Part shown: one piece after another, positions 1 through 8,760 of the stretch
Numbering within the stretch: position 1 is the stretch's first letter
Layout of the letters: the number at the start of each line of letters is the position of its first letter
Assembly (NCBI GenBank): GCA_964605155.1
Contig: CAZSAK010000012.1
Location: 17,830-81,829 of the forward strand
DNA: 64,000 nucleotides
Source of the DNA: CAZSAK01 sp964605155
GTDB lineage: Bacteria; Pseudomonadota; Gammaproteobacteria; SZUA-140
Direction of reading: 5' to 3'
The notes under the pieces: model-generated
Database searches by the model: none
What the model was told of the DNA's origin: nothing
The model's input: the letters and a program-made list of their open reading frames with translations, nothing else
Position numbers and translations under genes: made by a program

Positions 1-255
1 CTGGCATGCGTACTACTCAGCATGCTGATGATGATCACACGCCGCAAGGCAATCACCCAGGTAGTCGGCTTTCTCGCCATGGAAAACGCCCTATTCTTCA
101 CTGCAACATCCACAACCTATGGTATGCCGTTGCTGGTGGAGATCGGGGTGGCATTCGACGTCCTGATCGCAGCACTGGTATTTGGCCTGTTCTTCTTCCA
201 GATCCGCAAAACGTTTGATTCGCTCAATCTCGAAGACCTGGAGGATAGACAGTGA
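1..255 (+). CDS. hyfE: HyfE-like membrane subunit, C-terminal part (cut by window start)
   Basis: Only the last 84 codons are present; the frame is open from base 1. The visible part has two hydrophobic helices and ends in a short charged tail (about 15 residues after the FFFQIRK stretch), which matches the C-terminus of the HyfE/NuoK-like subunit of hydrogenase-4-type complexes. In that family it is one of the small membrane subunits next to the large antiporter-like ones. The TGA stop at 253-255 overlaps the GTG start of the next gene (252-254), so the two are translationally coupled. Identification rests on this fragment plus the unmistakable hyfF-hyfG-hyfI order that follows. Confidence 0.75.
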   Translation: MACVLLSMLMMITRRKAITQVVGFLAMENALFFTATSTTYGMPLLVEIGVAFDVLIAALVFGLFFFQIRKTFDSLNLEDLEDRQ

Positions 256-1715
256 ATCTATTCGATCTGCTCCTGGGCGCGCCATTAATTACCAGTGTCA
301 TCATGGCGTTCATGGGTCATACCCGCAGCGCAACCAGCGTAAATATCGCCGCCAGCGCGATAGCGCTGATCACCGCACTTAGCCTTGCATACCGGGTATT
401 ACAACTGGGTTCTTTCACCGCCCACGGCCAACTTTTCTTTCTTGATGCCTATAATGTATTTCTGCTTTCATTGACGGCCTTTGTAGCCACTACGACTGCC
501 ATCTTTTCAGGCCCGTACATGTTGCATGAACAACAGATCGGGAGGGTAACAGCAAACCGCCTTCGCCTGTATCACTCCATGTTCCAGCTGTTTGTGTTCG
601 GCATGTACCTCGTCCTCACCACGAATAATCTCGGTGTGATGTGGATAGCACTCGAACTTGCAACGCTGGCAACGGTACTGCTCGTGTCACTTTATCGCAC
701 TCCTGCGGCTATTGCTGCCGCCTGGAAATATTTCATTATCTGTGGCGTGGGCATAGCACTTGCCCTGTTTGGCACGATTCTTATTTTTGCAACCTCATCC
801 GACGTACTCGGCCATGGCAACGACGCCCTGACCTGGACTTTGCTCTATGACAATGCCGGTCAACTTGCCCCACGTGTCATGACAATCGCCTTTGTGTTCC
901 TGATCGTCGGTTACGGTACAAAAGTAGGTCTTGTACCGATGCACACCTGGTTACCGGACGCCCATGGTGAAGGACCGACCCCAATATCGGCGGTGCTCTC
1001 AGGTCTGTTGTTGAATATCGCGCTCTATGCCCTGGTGCGCTGCAAGACACTGGTCGATGGTGCGACCCAGGGTGACCTGGCCGGTAATCTAATGATGGGT
1101 TTCGGGATGTTGTCCGTGCTGGTGGCAGCCCTGTCACTACATCGTCAACGTGATGTCAAACGCATGTTTTCATTTTCTTCCATTGAACATATGGGCCTTA
1201 TGACATTTGCCTTTGGCATCGGTACGCCGTTGGCCAATTTTGCAGGGCTGTTGCACATGACAGCACACTCGCTGGTTAAGTCAGGCATCTTCTTTACCGT
1301 CGGACATGCGGCACAGGCCATGGGGACTCAACAGATGATCAATATTCGCGGACTGGTGAGCCATCATCCCGGCATTGGCTGGGGATTGTTGATCGGCACC
1401 GTGGCGATTGCTGGTTTCCCACCCTTCGGAGTTTTTACCAGTGAATTCCTGTTATTTACTGCGGCATTACATACCCATCCATGGGTCGTTGTCCCATTGT
1501 TACTGGGACTGGTAGTGGCATTCGCCGGACTGTTCCGCCACGTGCAGCCGATGGCATTCGGCGTGGTGCCTGACAACGCCGCGTCAATCAAAATCAACAT
1601 GCTGCCCGTCTATGTTCATCTCGGTCTGGCATTGATATTGGGGCTTGCCCTTCCGCCTTTTCTGGCCGACTGGTACCAAACCGCCGCCTACCTGTTGCAC
1701 GGTACTGCGCGATGA
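252..1715 (+). CDS. hyfF: HyfF-like proton-translocating antiporter subunit
   Basis: A 487-residue, very hydrophobic protein with about 14 membrane segments, the usual size for HyfF and the NuoL/M/N antiporter family. The ion-channel signature is visible: a glutamate in helix 5 (E135, context WIALELA) and a lysine at K224 just before PMHTWLPDAH, followed by the conserved GPTPISAVLSG loop. In the family these residues carry protons across the inner membrane. The GTG start at 252 overlaps the hyfE stop, and the TGA stop overlaps the ATG of the large-subunit gene (ATGA at 1712). It is the membrane arm of the complex encoded by 1-3800. Whether it pumps protons or sodium cannot be read from the sequence. 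Confidence 0.9.
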   Translation: MNLFDLLLGAPLITSVIMAFMGHTRSATSVNIAASAIALITALSLAYRVLQLGSFTAHGQLFFLDAYNVFLLSLTAFVATTTAIFSGPYMLHEQQIGRVTANRLRLYHSMFQLFVFGMYLVLTTNNLGVMWIALELATLATVLLVSLYRTPAAIAAAWKYFIICGVGIALALFGTILIFATSSDVLGHGNDALTWTLLYDNAGQLAPRVMTIAFVFLIVGYGTKVGLVPMHTWLPDAHGEGPTPISAVLSGLLLNIALYALVRCKTLVDGATQGDLAGNLMMGFGMLSVLVAALSLHRQRDVKRMFSFSSIEHMGLMTFAFGIGTPLANFAGLLHMTAHSLVKSGIFFTVGHAAQAMGTQQMINIRGLVSHHPGIGWGLLIGTVAIAGFPPFGVFTSEFLLFTAALHTHPWVVVPLLLGLVVAFAGLFRHVQPMAFGVVPDNAASIKINMLPVYVHLGLALILGLALPPFLADWYQTAAYLLHGTAR

Positions 1716-3277
1716 TATTCGCACTGAGTAAATTTCTGGCCACACTCCTTACCGAGGCCGATATCGCATGTAAATTATTACCCGGCCAACCACCTACTCT
1801 GTATATAACTATCGATCAGTGGCTATTGACGGCAAAGATTGCAAGAGAGGCGAAACTTCGGCTGGCAGCACTCTGGGCAACACAGGAAAACGATGGTTAT
1901 TGCGTACATGCAGCGTTTGCCCGACGGGGCCAAGGTTACGCACTGGTGCAATCATCGCTGGATGTAAATGCCGTCGGGTTTCCCAGTATAACATCACACT
2001 ATGTTGCCGCGGTACGCATGGAGCGCATCATGCATGATATGTTCGGTCTCGTGCCCACAGATAATCCCGACCTGCGTCCATGGCTCAAACACGAACACTG
2101 GCCATCGCATACCTTTGCATTGCGAAAGGAATTTCCAGCTACGACTGAATTATCGCGGGCTGAAGGTCGTTATCCTTTTATTGAAGCGGAAGGTGATGGG
2201 GTCTATGAGATCCCAGTCGGCCCGGTGCATGCAGGCATTATCGAGCCGGGGCATTTTCGCTTTCTTGCCGTAGGCGAACAGATTTTAAATCTGGAAGAGC
2301 GGCTGGGTTATGTCCACAAGGGAATCGAAAAAGGCATGGAAGGACGTGACGTGTTCAGCGCTGCACGCCTTGCAGCACGTGTCTCGGGCGACGCTACAGT
2401 CGCGCACACATGGGCCTTTTGCCAGGCCACAGAACAGGCTGCGGGGATCGAGATTCCACCACGCGCATTGACCATCCGTGCCGTCCTGTGTGAGCGCGAA
2501 CGTATGGCGAATCATATCGGGGACATTGGTGCCATCTGCAACGATGCGTCATGGATATTCATGCACATGCAGTGTCAACGCTTGCGTGAGGAACTGGCAC
2601 GTATACACCGCAGGATATTTGGTCATCGTCTGCTGATGGACTGCGTGGTACCAGGCGGGATCAAAGACGATACGAATATTGATGATGTACAGCTACTCAG
2701 GATTCAAACACGAAATATCGCTGACGAGATGCTGGAGTTATATAACACCTATGAGGACCATACGCCTATCCGCGAACGGGTCATTGATTCCGGCAACATC
2801 AGGGCTACTGATGCGGTTGATCTAGGGCTGCTGGGTTACGCCGGCCGCAGTGCTGAGTTTGATACCGATGCGCGACGCGACGCAGCGTATGCGCCGTATG
2901 ATCAATATCCGCCACAGGTTAAGGTATGTCGTGGTGGTGATGTGGCCGCACGCTTGTGGGTAAGGTTCCAGGAAATCCAGGAAAGTGCAAGCCTGATAGA
3001 TACAATGTTGCGTAACCTGCCTGATGGACCGATACTGACCCCATGGAAAATGCCTCAGCAGACTAGTTGCGGTTTTGCCGCCATTGAATCATGGCGCGGG
3101 GAAATTGTTCTGTGGTTACGACTTTCGCAAGATAACCTCATCGACCGTTGTTATATCCGTGACCCCTCTATGATCAACTGGCTTGGTCTGGAGCTGGCGG
3201 CACGTAAAGTTCCTGTACCGGACTTCCCGCTCAACAACAAATCGTTCAACTGCTCATACTCCGGACACGACCTATGA
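1712..3277 (+). CDS. HyfG/Ehr-type large subunit lacking all NiFe ligands
   Basis: 521 residues: an N-terminal NuoC-like (30 kDa) part of about 150 residues fused to a NuoD/hydrogenase-large-subunit part, as in HycE and HyfG. In true group 4 hydrogenases two CxxC pairs bind NiFe. Here the first pair (normally RVCGICGYAH) reads RVSGDATVAH, with S225 and A228 in place of the cysteines. The C-terminal pair (normally DPCxxC) reads DPSMIN, with S486 and N489. There is therefore no NiFe site and the protein cannot be a conventional hydrogenase. Loss of these cysteines defines the Ehr (energy-converting hydrogenase-related) complexes, whose physiological substrate is not established. The start overlaps the hyfF stop by four bases, and the small-subunit gene follows after 10 bases. 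Confidence 0.85.
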   Translation: MIFALSKFLATLLTEADIACKLLPGQPPTLYITIDQWLLTAKIAREAKLRLAALWATQENDGYCVHAAFARRGQGYALVQSSLDVNAVGFPSITSHYVAAVRMERIMHDMFGLVPTDNPDLRPWLKHEHWPSHTFALRKEFPATTELSRAEGRYPFIEAEGDGVYEIPVGPVHAGIIEPGHFRFLAVGEQILNLEERLGYVHKGIEKGMEGRDVFSAARLAARVSGDATVAHTWAFCQATEQAAGIEIPPRALTIRAVLCERERMANHIGDIGAICNDASWIFMHMQCQRLREELARIHRRIFGHRLLMDCVVPGGIKDDTNIDDVQLLRIQTRNIADEMLELYNTYEDHTPIRERVIDSGNIRATDAVDLGLLGYAGRSAEFDTDARRDAAYAPYDQYPPQVKVCRGGDVAARLWVRFQEIQESASLIDTMLRNLPDGPILTPWKMPQQTSCGFAAIESWRGEIVLWLRLSQDNLIDRCYIRDPSMINWLGLELAARKVPVPDFPLNNKSFNCSYSGHDL

Positions 3278-3287
3278 AGATAGAAAG

Positions 3288-3800
3288 ATGAAAATATTCC
3301 GCAAGATTGTTCATACCGGTCTGATTACCGAACCCTTGGGATATGCGGAACAGGAGATTGAGGAACTGGGCGTCAGGTTATCGGAAATGGTATTGCACCG
3401 GTTCCGGGGATCGCTCGCCATCCGTATGGTGGATGCGGGGTCATGTAATGGTTGTGAACTGGAGATCCATGCCACTAACAATCCGTACTATGACCTTGAA
3501 CGCTTCGGTGCTCACTTCGTGGCTTCACCACGCCATGCAGATATTCTGTTGGTGACGGGACCAGTAACACGCAACATGGAAATGGCGCTTAAGATGACCT
3601 ATGACGCGACACCCGATCCCAAGCTAGTGGTTGCTGTGGGCGAATGTGCGGCATGCGGCGGCGAATTCGGCTGCTCATATGCATCGCTTGGCAAAGTCAG
3701 TAATATCATACCCGTGAATATCGTTGTACACGGCTGTCCGCCGAATCCTACTGACATCATACGCGGAATCCTCGCCGCCGTGGAAACAAATACCACTTGA
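3288..3800 (+). CDS. hyfI: HyfI/NuoB-like iron-sulfur small subunit
   Basis: 170 residues of the NuoB/HycG/HyfI family, which carries the last [4Fe-4S] cluster (N2) of the electron wire. The four-ligand pattern is intact: GSCNGCE gives C53 and C56, GECAACGGEFGC supplies C120 and neighbours C123 and C129, and VHGCPPNP gives C150. I chose the ATG at 3288 because GAAAG lies just upstream and the large-subunit stop is at 3275-3277; a longer frame starting at 3183 would overlap the previous gene. The electron path is thus preserved although the catalytic partner has lost NiFe. The operon apparently ends here: the next gene is on the other strand and no T-run terminator is visible. Confidence 0.88.
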   Translation: MKIFRKIVHTGLITEPLGYAEQEIEELGVRLSEMVLHRFRGSLAIRMVDAGSCNGCELEIHATNNPYYDLERFGAHFVASPRHADILLVTGPVTRNMEMALKMTYDATPDPKLVVAVGECAACGGEFGCSYASLGKVSNIIPVNIVVHGCPPNPTDIIRGILAAVETNTT

Positions 3801-3870
3801 TCAGTCAATGCGGGTGAGGCCTAACAACCCCCAAGTAAACTAGCGCTGAAACACGGTGTTCTTGCAAACC

Positions 3871-4452
3871 TCAGTCATGATGATGGTCTTCATCTTCACC
3901 ATCGTGATTATCATCCCCATGATTCGACATCGCCCCCATCGGTGTTTCGGAATCCGCCTCGCCATGGCTATGGCCATCACTGCCATGATGATGTTCATCA
4001 AGGTTCGGTAGCGAGATCACCCCCAGACCATGCCGGAAGACGAGTTCCGCGCCATGCCATGCGGTCGCGACGAGCAGGCCCGCCGCCAGTAAGGCGGCCG
4101 ACAGAAACAGGGCACTAACCTGCCGGGGAGGCCGGTATTTGCGCCACGACCACACTGCAAGCACCGCGACAACGGCGAATGTCACCAGTGCGAGGTTACG
4201 ATGTTCCAGCATCACTACATGGGCGGGGTCATCATGCTTGACGGTATTGAATGCGTGCCATCCGGCACCAATCGTCATGATCGTCACGATAGCACCCAGC
4301 CAGAGATTCCACAGCGCCACCGTGAGCAGTTGCTGTTTCAGGCTCGCATGCATCACAAAACGCGTCAAGATCAACAATCCTACAGAACTACCAAGCAGCC
4401 CCAGTGTGAAATGGACCAATATGGGGTGATAGTTTGGAATAATCTCGATCAT
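3871..4452 (-). CDS. DUF2231-family membrane protein with His-rich tail
   Basis: 193 residues with four hydrophobic segments (about 7-30, 42-64, 88-105, 115-135). It begins with the PNYHPILVHF motif typical of DUF2231 (often annotated as predicted membrane protein or heme/cytochrome-associated). The last 45 residues are rich in His and Asp/Glu (HHHGSDGHSHGE, then DHHHD at the end) and look like a metal-binding tail. AAGG lies 8 bases before the ATG. It is convergent with the small-subunit gene and heads the same way as the multicopper oxidase group, so a role in metal handling is plausible. The function of the family is unknown. Confidence 0.6.
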   Translation of the reverse strand: MIEIIPNYHPILVHFTLGLLGSSVGLLILTRFVMHASLKQQLLTVALWNLWLGAIVTIMTIGAGWHAFNTVKHDDPAHVVMLEHRNLALVTFAVVAVLAVWSWRKYRPPRQVSALFLSAALLAAGLLVATAWHGAELVFRHGLGVISLPNLDEHHHGSDGHSHGEADSETPMGAMSNHGDDNHDGEDEDHHHD

Positions 4453-4541
4453 TTCATATACCTTGTATTCGGATCTAAGACTTGATCAAGATGAAGTATA
4501 CAAGCAAAATTCTCAATCCCGTTCATGATTACCAGATCGCA

Positions 4542-5711
4542 TTATTGGATATACCCGTACTCAATATTGAGGATAGACGATCGCTCACCGATATTATCGT
4601 TGAATTTTGCGTCCAGCGAAAACGCGATTCCGACTTGTACGGTATTATCCTCACCACCGCCATACAAGGCATCGCCATATTGCGTATGGATCAGTTCAGT
4701 CAAGATGTCGACGCCCTGGCCCAGGCGGTACACAAACGACGGCACAATACTCCACTGCGTCGCCGACGTCACATCCGGATAGTCCTTGTATCCCAGCGAT
4801 AGTGATGCCTGCCATCGCGTCAACAGGTTGGGTCTTGAAGTAAAGCGCCACCCAGCCACCAAAGAGGTCGATTTCGCGCGCGCCTGATTGGCAACGTCGT
4901 TGACAGGGCCATTCAGATCTCCTGTGGTGATGCCGTCTATACCTTCGTTGAAGATGGTTTGTACGGCCATCGACCAGTTGGCGCGGGGATCAAGGTTGAG
5001 ATTCAGTTCAGCACCTGCGATGACGGCCTTCATCCACTCATCACCCGAAGTAGTGGTCACCTGCTGGGTATCCAGCAGTATACCGGCATGGCCCAGTCTC
5101 TTTACATAACGCAATTCAGCGGGCAGTTCAAATTGATAACCCGCTCCGTAACTGTCGAATCCTCCCGATGCCGGCACACCTGTATCGTCACCACGCATTC
5201 CGGTCCAGATATTGATGCTTTGATAGCGGCGATCGACAAACCAGTCAAACGAGAAAATGCGTGCATGTATCTGATCAAACTCGGTACTTGATGATGCGTT
5301 GCCCACATGGGTATAACTGAGCAGATCAGCATCATGCGGCGTGGGGAATTCGATCAGGGTATTCGGCAACAGGGTACGCCCGATTTGCACCTCTATATCA
5401 CGGTTCCACATAAACACATAAAATTTATGAAATCGAACCTCGTTCTCATTCTCTTCAAGGCCGATCACTCCGCCGGCAACACCCTGTTCATAGAGCCGCT
5501 TGTCAAGCCGCATCATCAACAACGAGTCCCGTATGTTGATTTCACTGTCCCTGTCGGGATCTGAATCATGGTCGACGATATCGATCGTACTGATCACCCG
5601 GCCACCCAAGGTAATACGCGGCACCACCTCCCGGTCGACCTCCAGGGCGAAGGCCGGCGGGATTGCGGTTATGAAAACCAGAACGAACAGGATATATCTT
5701 TTCATCAACAT
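4542..5711 (-). CDS. Outer-membrane beta-barrel protein (porin-like)
   Basis: 389 residues. The start at 5711 is supported by GGAGG six bases upstream and by an immediate signal peptide (MLMKRYILFVLVFITAIPPAFA, cleaved near residue 22). The mature part consists of alternating amphipathic strands rich in aromatic residues and ends in an aromatic-rich segment (IEYGYIQ), as expected for a barrel. A GRTLLPN-type stretch resembles porin-like proteins that share operons with multicopper oxidases. The gene lies 16 bases downstream of the multicopper oxidase gene and is probably co-transcribed with it. Substrate unknown; I do not recognise a named family. Confidence 0.55.
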   Translation of the reverse strand: MLMKRYILFVLVFITAIPPAFALEVDREVVPRITLGGRVISTIDIVDHDSDPDRDSEINIRDSLLMMRLDKRLYEQGVAGGVIGLEENENEVRFHKFYVFMWNRDIEVQIGRTLLPNTLIEFPTPHDADLLSYTHVGNASSSTEFDQIHARIFSFDWFVDRRYQSINIWTGMRGDDTGVPASGGFDSYGAGYQFELPAELRYVKRLGHAGILLDTQQVTTTSGDEWMKAVIAGAELNLNLDPRANWSMAVQTIFNEGIDGITTGDLNGPVNDVANQARAKSTSLVAGWRFTSRPNLLTRWQASLSLGYKDYPDVTSATQWSIVPSFVYRLGQGVDILTELIHTQYGDALYGGGEDNTVQVGIAFSLDAKFNDNIGERSSILNIEYGYIQ

Positions 5712-5727
5712 GGTGATCCTCCGATAG

Positions 5728-7041
5728 TCACTGATCGACAGAAACAGCTGGTACATAGCTGGGTTCGAAATCCTCATACTCCAGCAGGGTAAGGGCACCG
5801 CCCGGGTATATACCGTTGTTACGCGCCTGAGTCGTTTTATGATCGTGAAACGTCCAGTATCCCGGGTTGTCACCATAGATCATGATGTCGTAGGTGCCTC
5901 CGGGTTCGACATGGATGGTGTTGATATGCCTTGGATCGGGCAGGTCGTTACCGTCCTGCGCCACCCACCAGAAATCATGGCCATGCAGATGCATGTGATG
6001 ACTCTGGCTGCTGGCGCTGATCAGGCGGAGGCGAATCCATTCACCCTGTTTAATCCCGATACGCCGGGTAGCCGGATAGGATTTACCGTTGATACCGAAG
6101 AAGTTAGGCCTGAACGGTATGCGATTACTTCGGCCTTGCAGATACGGGGGCACGTAATCATCATTCCGATACGCCTCGAGGAATGCCTGATAAGTCTTAA
6201 AGAAACCGTGGGTCATCGGGTCAAGCATCCCCTTGGCCATCAGGAGATTGACCTGTTTCATGCCTTCCAACAGACCATTCATCTCTTCACGGGCAAAGTC
6301 AACATCCCATGACTCGAGCACCAGCGTGTATTCCCGTTCGTATGGAAAACGTTCCTTGAGGTGTTCGTTCCTGCGTTGGATGATGAAGGCGCCGTGCATA
6401 CCGGTCGAAGCATGCAATGGCGTACCCCAGTGACAATGGTACCAGCGCGTGCCGGCCGGCTTTGCCTGAAAGCGGTAGACAAAGGTCTGGCCTGGATGAA
6501 CCGGATCCTGCGTGATCATCGGCACGCCGTCCATGGTGTAGGGAACGGCAAGGCCGTGCCAGTGGATGGTGTGCATCTCTTCGGTCTTGTTGGTGAAGTT
6601 GACCTTGATCCAGTCACCCTCGGTCACATTGAACTCGGGTCCCGGGACCTGGCCGTTAAAGACGAACATATGTACCTGTATACCCGGCAGGATTTCATGC
6701 CGGGCGATCTTCACCTCTATGGAAAACTCCTTGTACTTCACCTCGTCATCGCGCGGCGCACCTGGCGGCTCGATCGTCATGCCCGGCTCCATGTTATGGC
6801 CCGGCGTAAACATCATGGAATGATAGTCTTCCGTCATGTCCATCGCCTGGTGATCCGCCAAGCCGTGTTGACCGTGTCCCTCCGGCATGGGGTATCCACT
6901 GCGTGCCGACAACGCACCACCGGTAAATACCGCAGTTGCACGCAGGAAATTACGCCGTGTTATCAGCCTTCCGGATTGCTGATCCCGTCTTTTACTTCCG
7001 GCACTCACTTGATGAAGCCGTTCTTTCCCGGTGTCTTTCAT
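5728..7041 (-). CDS. Tat-exported two-domain multicopper oxidase
   Basis: 437 residues. A twin-arginine signal (TRRNFLR, R29-R30) precedes a hydrophobic stretch, so it is exported folded. Copper motifs are clear: HWHG at 160-163, WYHCH at 200-204 with H210 and M215, HHMHLHGH at 348-355, and HDH at 399-401. The only Cys-containing HCH is in the first domain, and the second domain has HDH where three-domain laccases have HCH. This places the type 1 copper in domain 1, as in type C two-domain oxidases, which usually act as trimers. A Met/His-rich linker (about 52-90) may bind copper. GGAGG lies five bases before the ATG at 7041 and only two before the one at 7044, so I prefer 7041. Likely periplasmic copper or phenol oxidation; substrate uncertain. 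Confidence 0.85.
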   Translation of the reverse strand: MKDTGKERLHQVSAGSKRRDQQSGRLITRRNFLRATAVFTGGALSARSGYPMPEGHGQHGLADHQAMDMTEDYHSMMFTPGHNMEPGMTIEPPGAPRDDEVKYKEFSIEVKIARHEILPGIQVHMFVFNGQVPGPEFNVTEGDWIKVNFTNKTEEMHTIHWHGLAVPYTMDGVPMITQDPVHPGQTFVYRFQAKPAGTRWYHCHWGTPLHASTGMHGAFIIQRRNEHLKERFPYEREYTLVLESWDVDFAREEMNGLLEGMKQVNLLMAKGMLDPMTHGFFKTYQAFLEAYRNDDYVPPYLQGRSNRIPFRPNFFGINGKSYPATRRIGIKQGEWIRLRLISASSQSHHMHLHGHDFWWVAQDGNDLPDPRHINTIHVEPGGTYDIMIYGDNPGYWTFHDHKTTQARNNGIYPGGALTLLEYEDFEPSYVPAVSVDQ

Positions 7042-7153
7042 CATGACCTCCGCCTAGGAAATGTTTATTAGATATTTTCAGTGCGCGGCATCAACCGATG
7101 GATTTCCACGCTGTCTAACTGGATAGGTTATGTGTGGCGCTTGGCCACAAGGA

Positions 7154-7528
7154 TCAGGCGCTGTGGATAGGAGGTTTGATATCGACGGGAATAAAGATGC
7201 TAACGCTGTGAACGGGCAGGTTTAACAGTCGTTCATGAACAAGAGATGTAACATGTGCACCGGTGATCGAAACCATCATGTAACAATGAGAACAGGACTG
7301 ACATTGTCCTGCATGATGACTGTCGTGCGGTGAGCTGGAAAACGGATCGTGGTTGACGGGGCCGATATCGTGTTGCGCAGTCATATCATGTGACTGGTAT
7401 GCATGGGGGACATTGCCCGCATGGATGGATTCCTGCACATTCAATCCGGCATGACAATTCATGACGGGCGTGATGGCGATCACCAGCACTATCAATATAT
7501 GAATTGTTTTTCTGAATCGAGGAATCAT
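7154..7528 (-). CDS. Small exported Cys/His-rich protein, copper-resistance type
   Basis: 124 residues from the ATG at 7528, chosen because it begins directly with a signal peptide (MIPRFRKTIHILIVLVIAITPVMNCHA). The middle is rich in His and contains CQSCSHCYMM, a pattern resembling DUF2946/CopL-type small proteins found next to copper-resistance genes. It lies upstream of and in the same direction as the multicopper oxidase (gap about 110 bases), which supports a role in sensing or binding copper in the envelope. The family assignment is tentative, and a weak ribosome site leaves the start open. Confidence 0.5.
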   Translation of the reverse strand: MIPRFRKTIHILIVLVIAITPVMNCHAGLNVQESIHAGNVPHAYQSHDMTAQHDIGPVNHDPFSSSPHDSHHAGQCQSCSHCYMMVSITGAHVTSLVHERLLNLPVHSVSIFIPVDIKPPIHSA

Positions 7529-7609
7529 GATGCACACTATCTCAGCTCTGCCTACATCATCATATTCCATTGCATGGAAAGGAACAAGTCACGCTTATAT
7601 TCATACGCA

Positions 7610-8524
7610 TCAATCACCACCCGGCATATGCCACAGGGACTTGGCCTCTTTCAGGACGAAATCCTTGAATGCCTGTGTGATCGGTGAGAGGCGTTTACCC
7701 TTGCGATGAACGACATACCATTGGCGCATGATAGGAAACGATTCGACATCGAGCACCACCAGGTGATGGGTTTGCAATTCGAGTTCGAGAGTGTGCAGGG
7801 AGACGATGCCCAGACCCAGACCGGCCTGTACTGCCTGCTGGATGGCCTCATTACTGGTCATTACCATGCCGGTGGTAAGATGGATGCCCTTTTCATTGAA
7901 AAAACGCTCCATCGCAATGCGAGTACCCGATACGGCTTCACGCACCACAAAGGTTTCGCCCTGCAACTCGGTCAATGGGATGTGTTTACGCCGCGCAAAC
8001 GGATGATCAGGCGCCGCAATCACTACCAAAGGATTATCCATGAAGGGCTCGGCATCAAGATCAGTTCCCTCTGGTGGTTTTCCCATGATGACCAGATCGG
8101 TCTCATTGGCAGAGAGTTGCTGTAACAGATTCTCACGGTTGGTAACGTCAAGGCTGACGGTCACGCCTTTCATGCGTACATTAAAGATTGCCAGTAACCG
8201 GGTACTGAAGTAATTGGCCGTACTCGCGACCGAGACAACCAATCTGCCGCGTTTTACACCTTTCATATCCTCGATAACCGTCTCGGCCTCCGCCAGTTGC
8301 TGGGCAATCGTGCGACTGTAATGAAACATCTCCCGACCGGCCTCGGTAAGATAGATCTTCTTGCCGAGGCGTTCGAACAACGGCAGGCCGATATTGGCTT
8401 CCAGTTGCTTGATCTGCATCGAGACGGCCGGTTGCGATAGATAGAGCTCCTCCGCCGCATGCGTATAACTCAATAATCTTGCTACAGATTCAAAGATTTT
8501 CAGCTGATGCAGGGTGACATGCAT
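7610..8524 (-). CDS. cbbR: CbbR, LysR-type regulator of the cbb operon
   Basis: 304 residues, standard LysR size. The N-terminal winged helix-turn-helix (about 3-62: LHQLKIFESVARLLSYTHAAEELYLSQPAVSMQIKQLE) closely resembles CbbR proteins and is followed by the effector-binding domain. CbbR activates Calvin-cycle genes in response to metabolites such as RuBP, NADPH or ATP, depending on the species. The gene is divergent from cbbL with a 236-base shared regulatory region, the classic arrangement. The start at 8524 is the only ATG that keeps the full helix-turn-helix. Confidence 0.92.
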   Translation of the reverse strand: MHVTLHQLKIFESVARLLSYTHAAEELYLSQPAVSMQIKQLEANIGLPLFERLGKKIYLTEAGREMFHYSRTIAQQLAEAETVIEDMKGVKRGRLVVSVASTANYFSTRLLAIFNVRMKGVTVSLDVTNRENLLQQLSANETDLVIMGKPPEGTDLDAEPFMDNPLVVIAAPDHPFARRKHIPLTELQGETFVVREAVSGTRIAMERFFNEKGIHLTTGMVMTSNEAIQQAVQAGLGLGIVSLHTLELELQTHHLVVLDVESFPIMRQWYVVHRKGKRLSPITQAFKDFVLKEAKSLWHMPGGD

Positions 8525-8760
8525 AATATAATTATATATAAATAAATATTTATGTTAAATATAAATTATATTTATTTTACATTATAATTTATTCCCGTAT
8601 GATTTGTATCACAATAAGCCTGAGGCAGCAGGAGTTGACTATAATCAGGAATCAGGAAAGCCGTTTGGCACTGTTGACCCGCTTCACTGAATAACAAGAC
8701 TTATAAATTAAAGTTGTATCGAAACCGAATACCAATCTTTTATATAGAGGAGAATTGATC
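8525..8760. promoter_or_regulatory. Divergent cbbR/cbbL control region with candidate CbbR site
   Basis: The first 75 bases next to cbbR are almost pure A+T and full of overlapping inverted TTA/TAA elements, unlike the surrounding sequence. One element, TTATTTTACATTA at 8572-8584, fits the CbbR core TNA-N7-TNA. TTGACT (8635) and TTGACC (8674) are possible -35 boxes for cbbL, but neither has a good -10 at normal spacing, as expected for an activator-dependent promoter. GAGGAG at 8747-8752 is the cbbL ribosome site, eight bases before the ATG. Confidence 0.55.

Noticed and set aside
6361..7071. A 236-codon open frame on the plus strand opposite the multicopper oxidase
   Set aside because: It is antisense to a gene with full copper motifs and Tat signal, has atypical composition and no family resemblance; a shadow frame.
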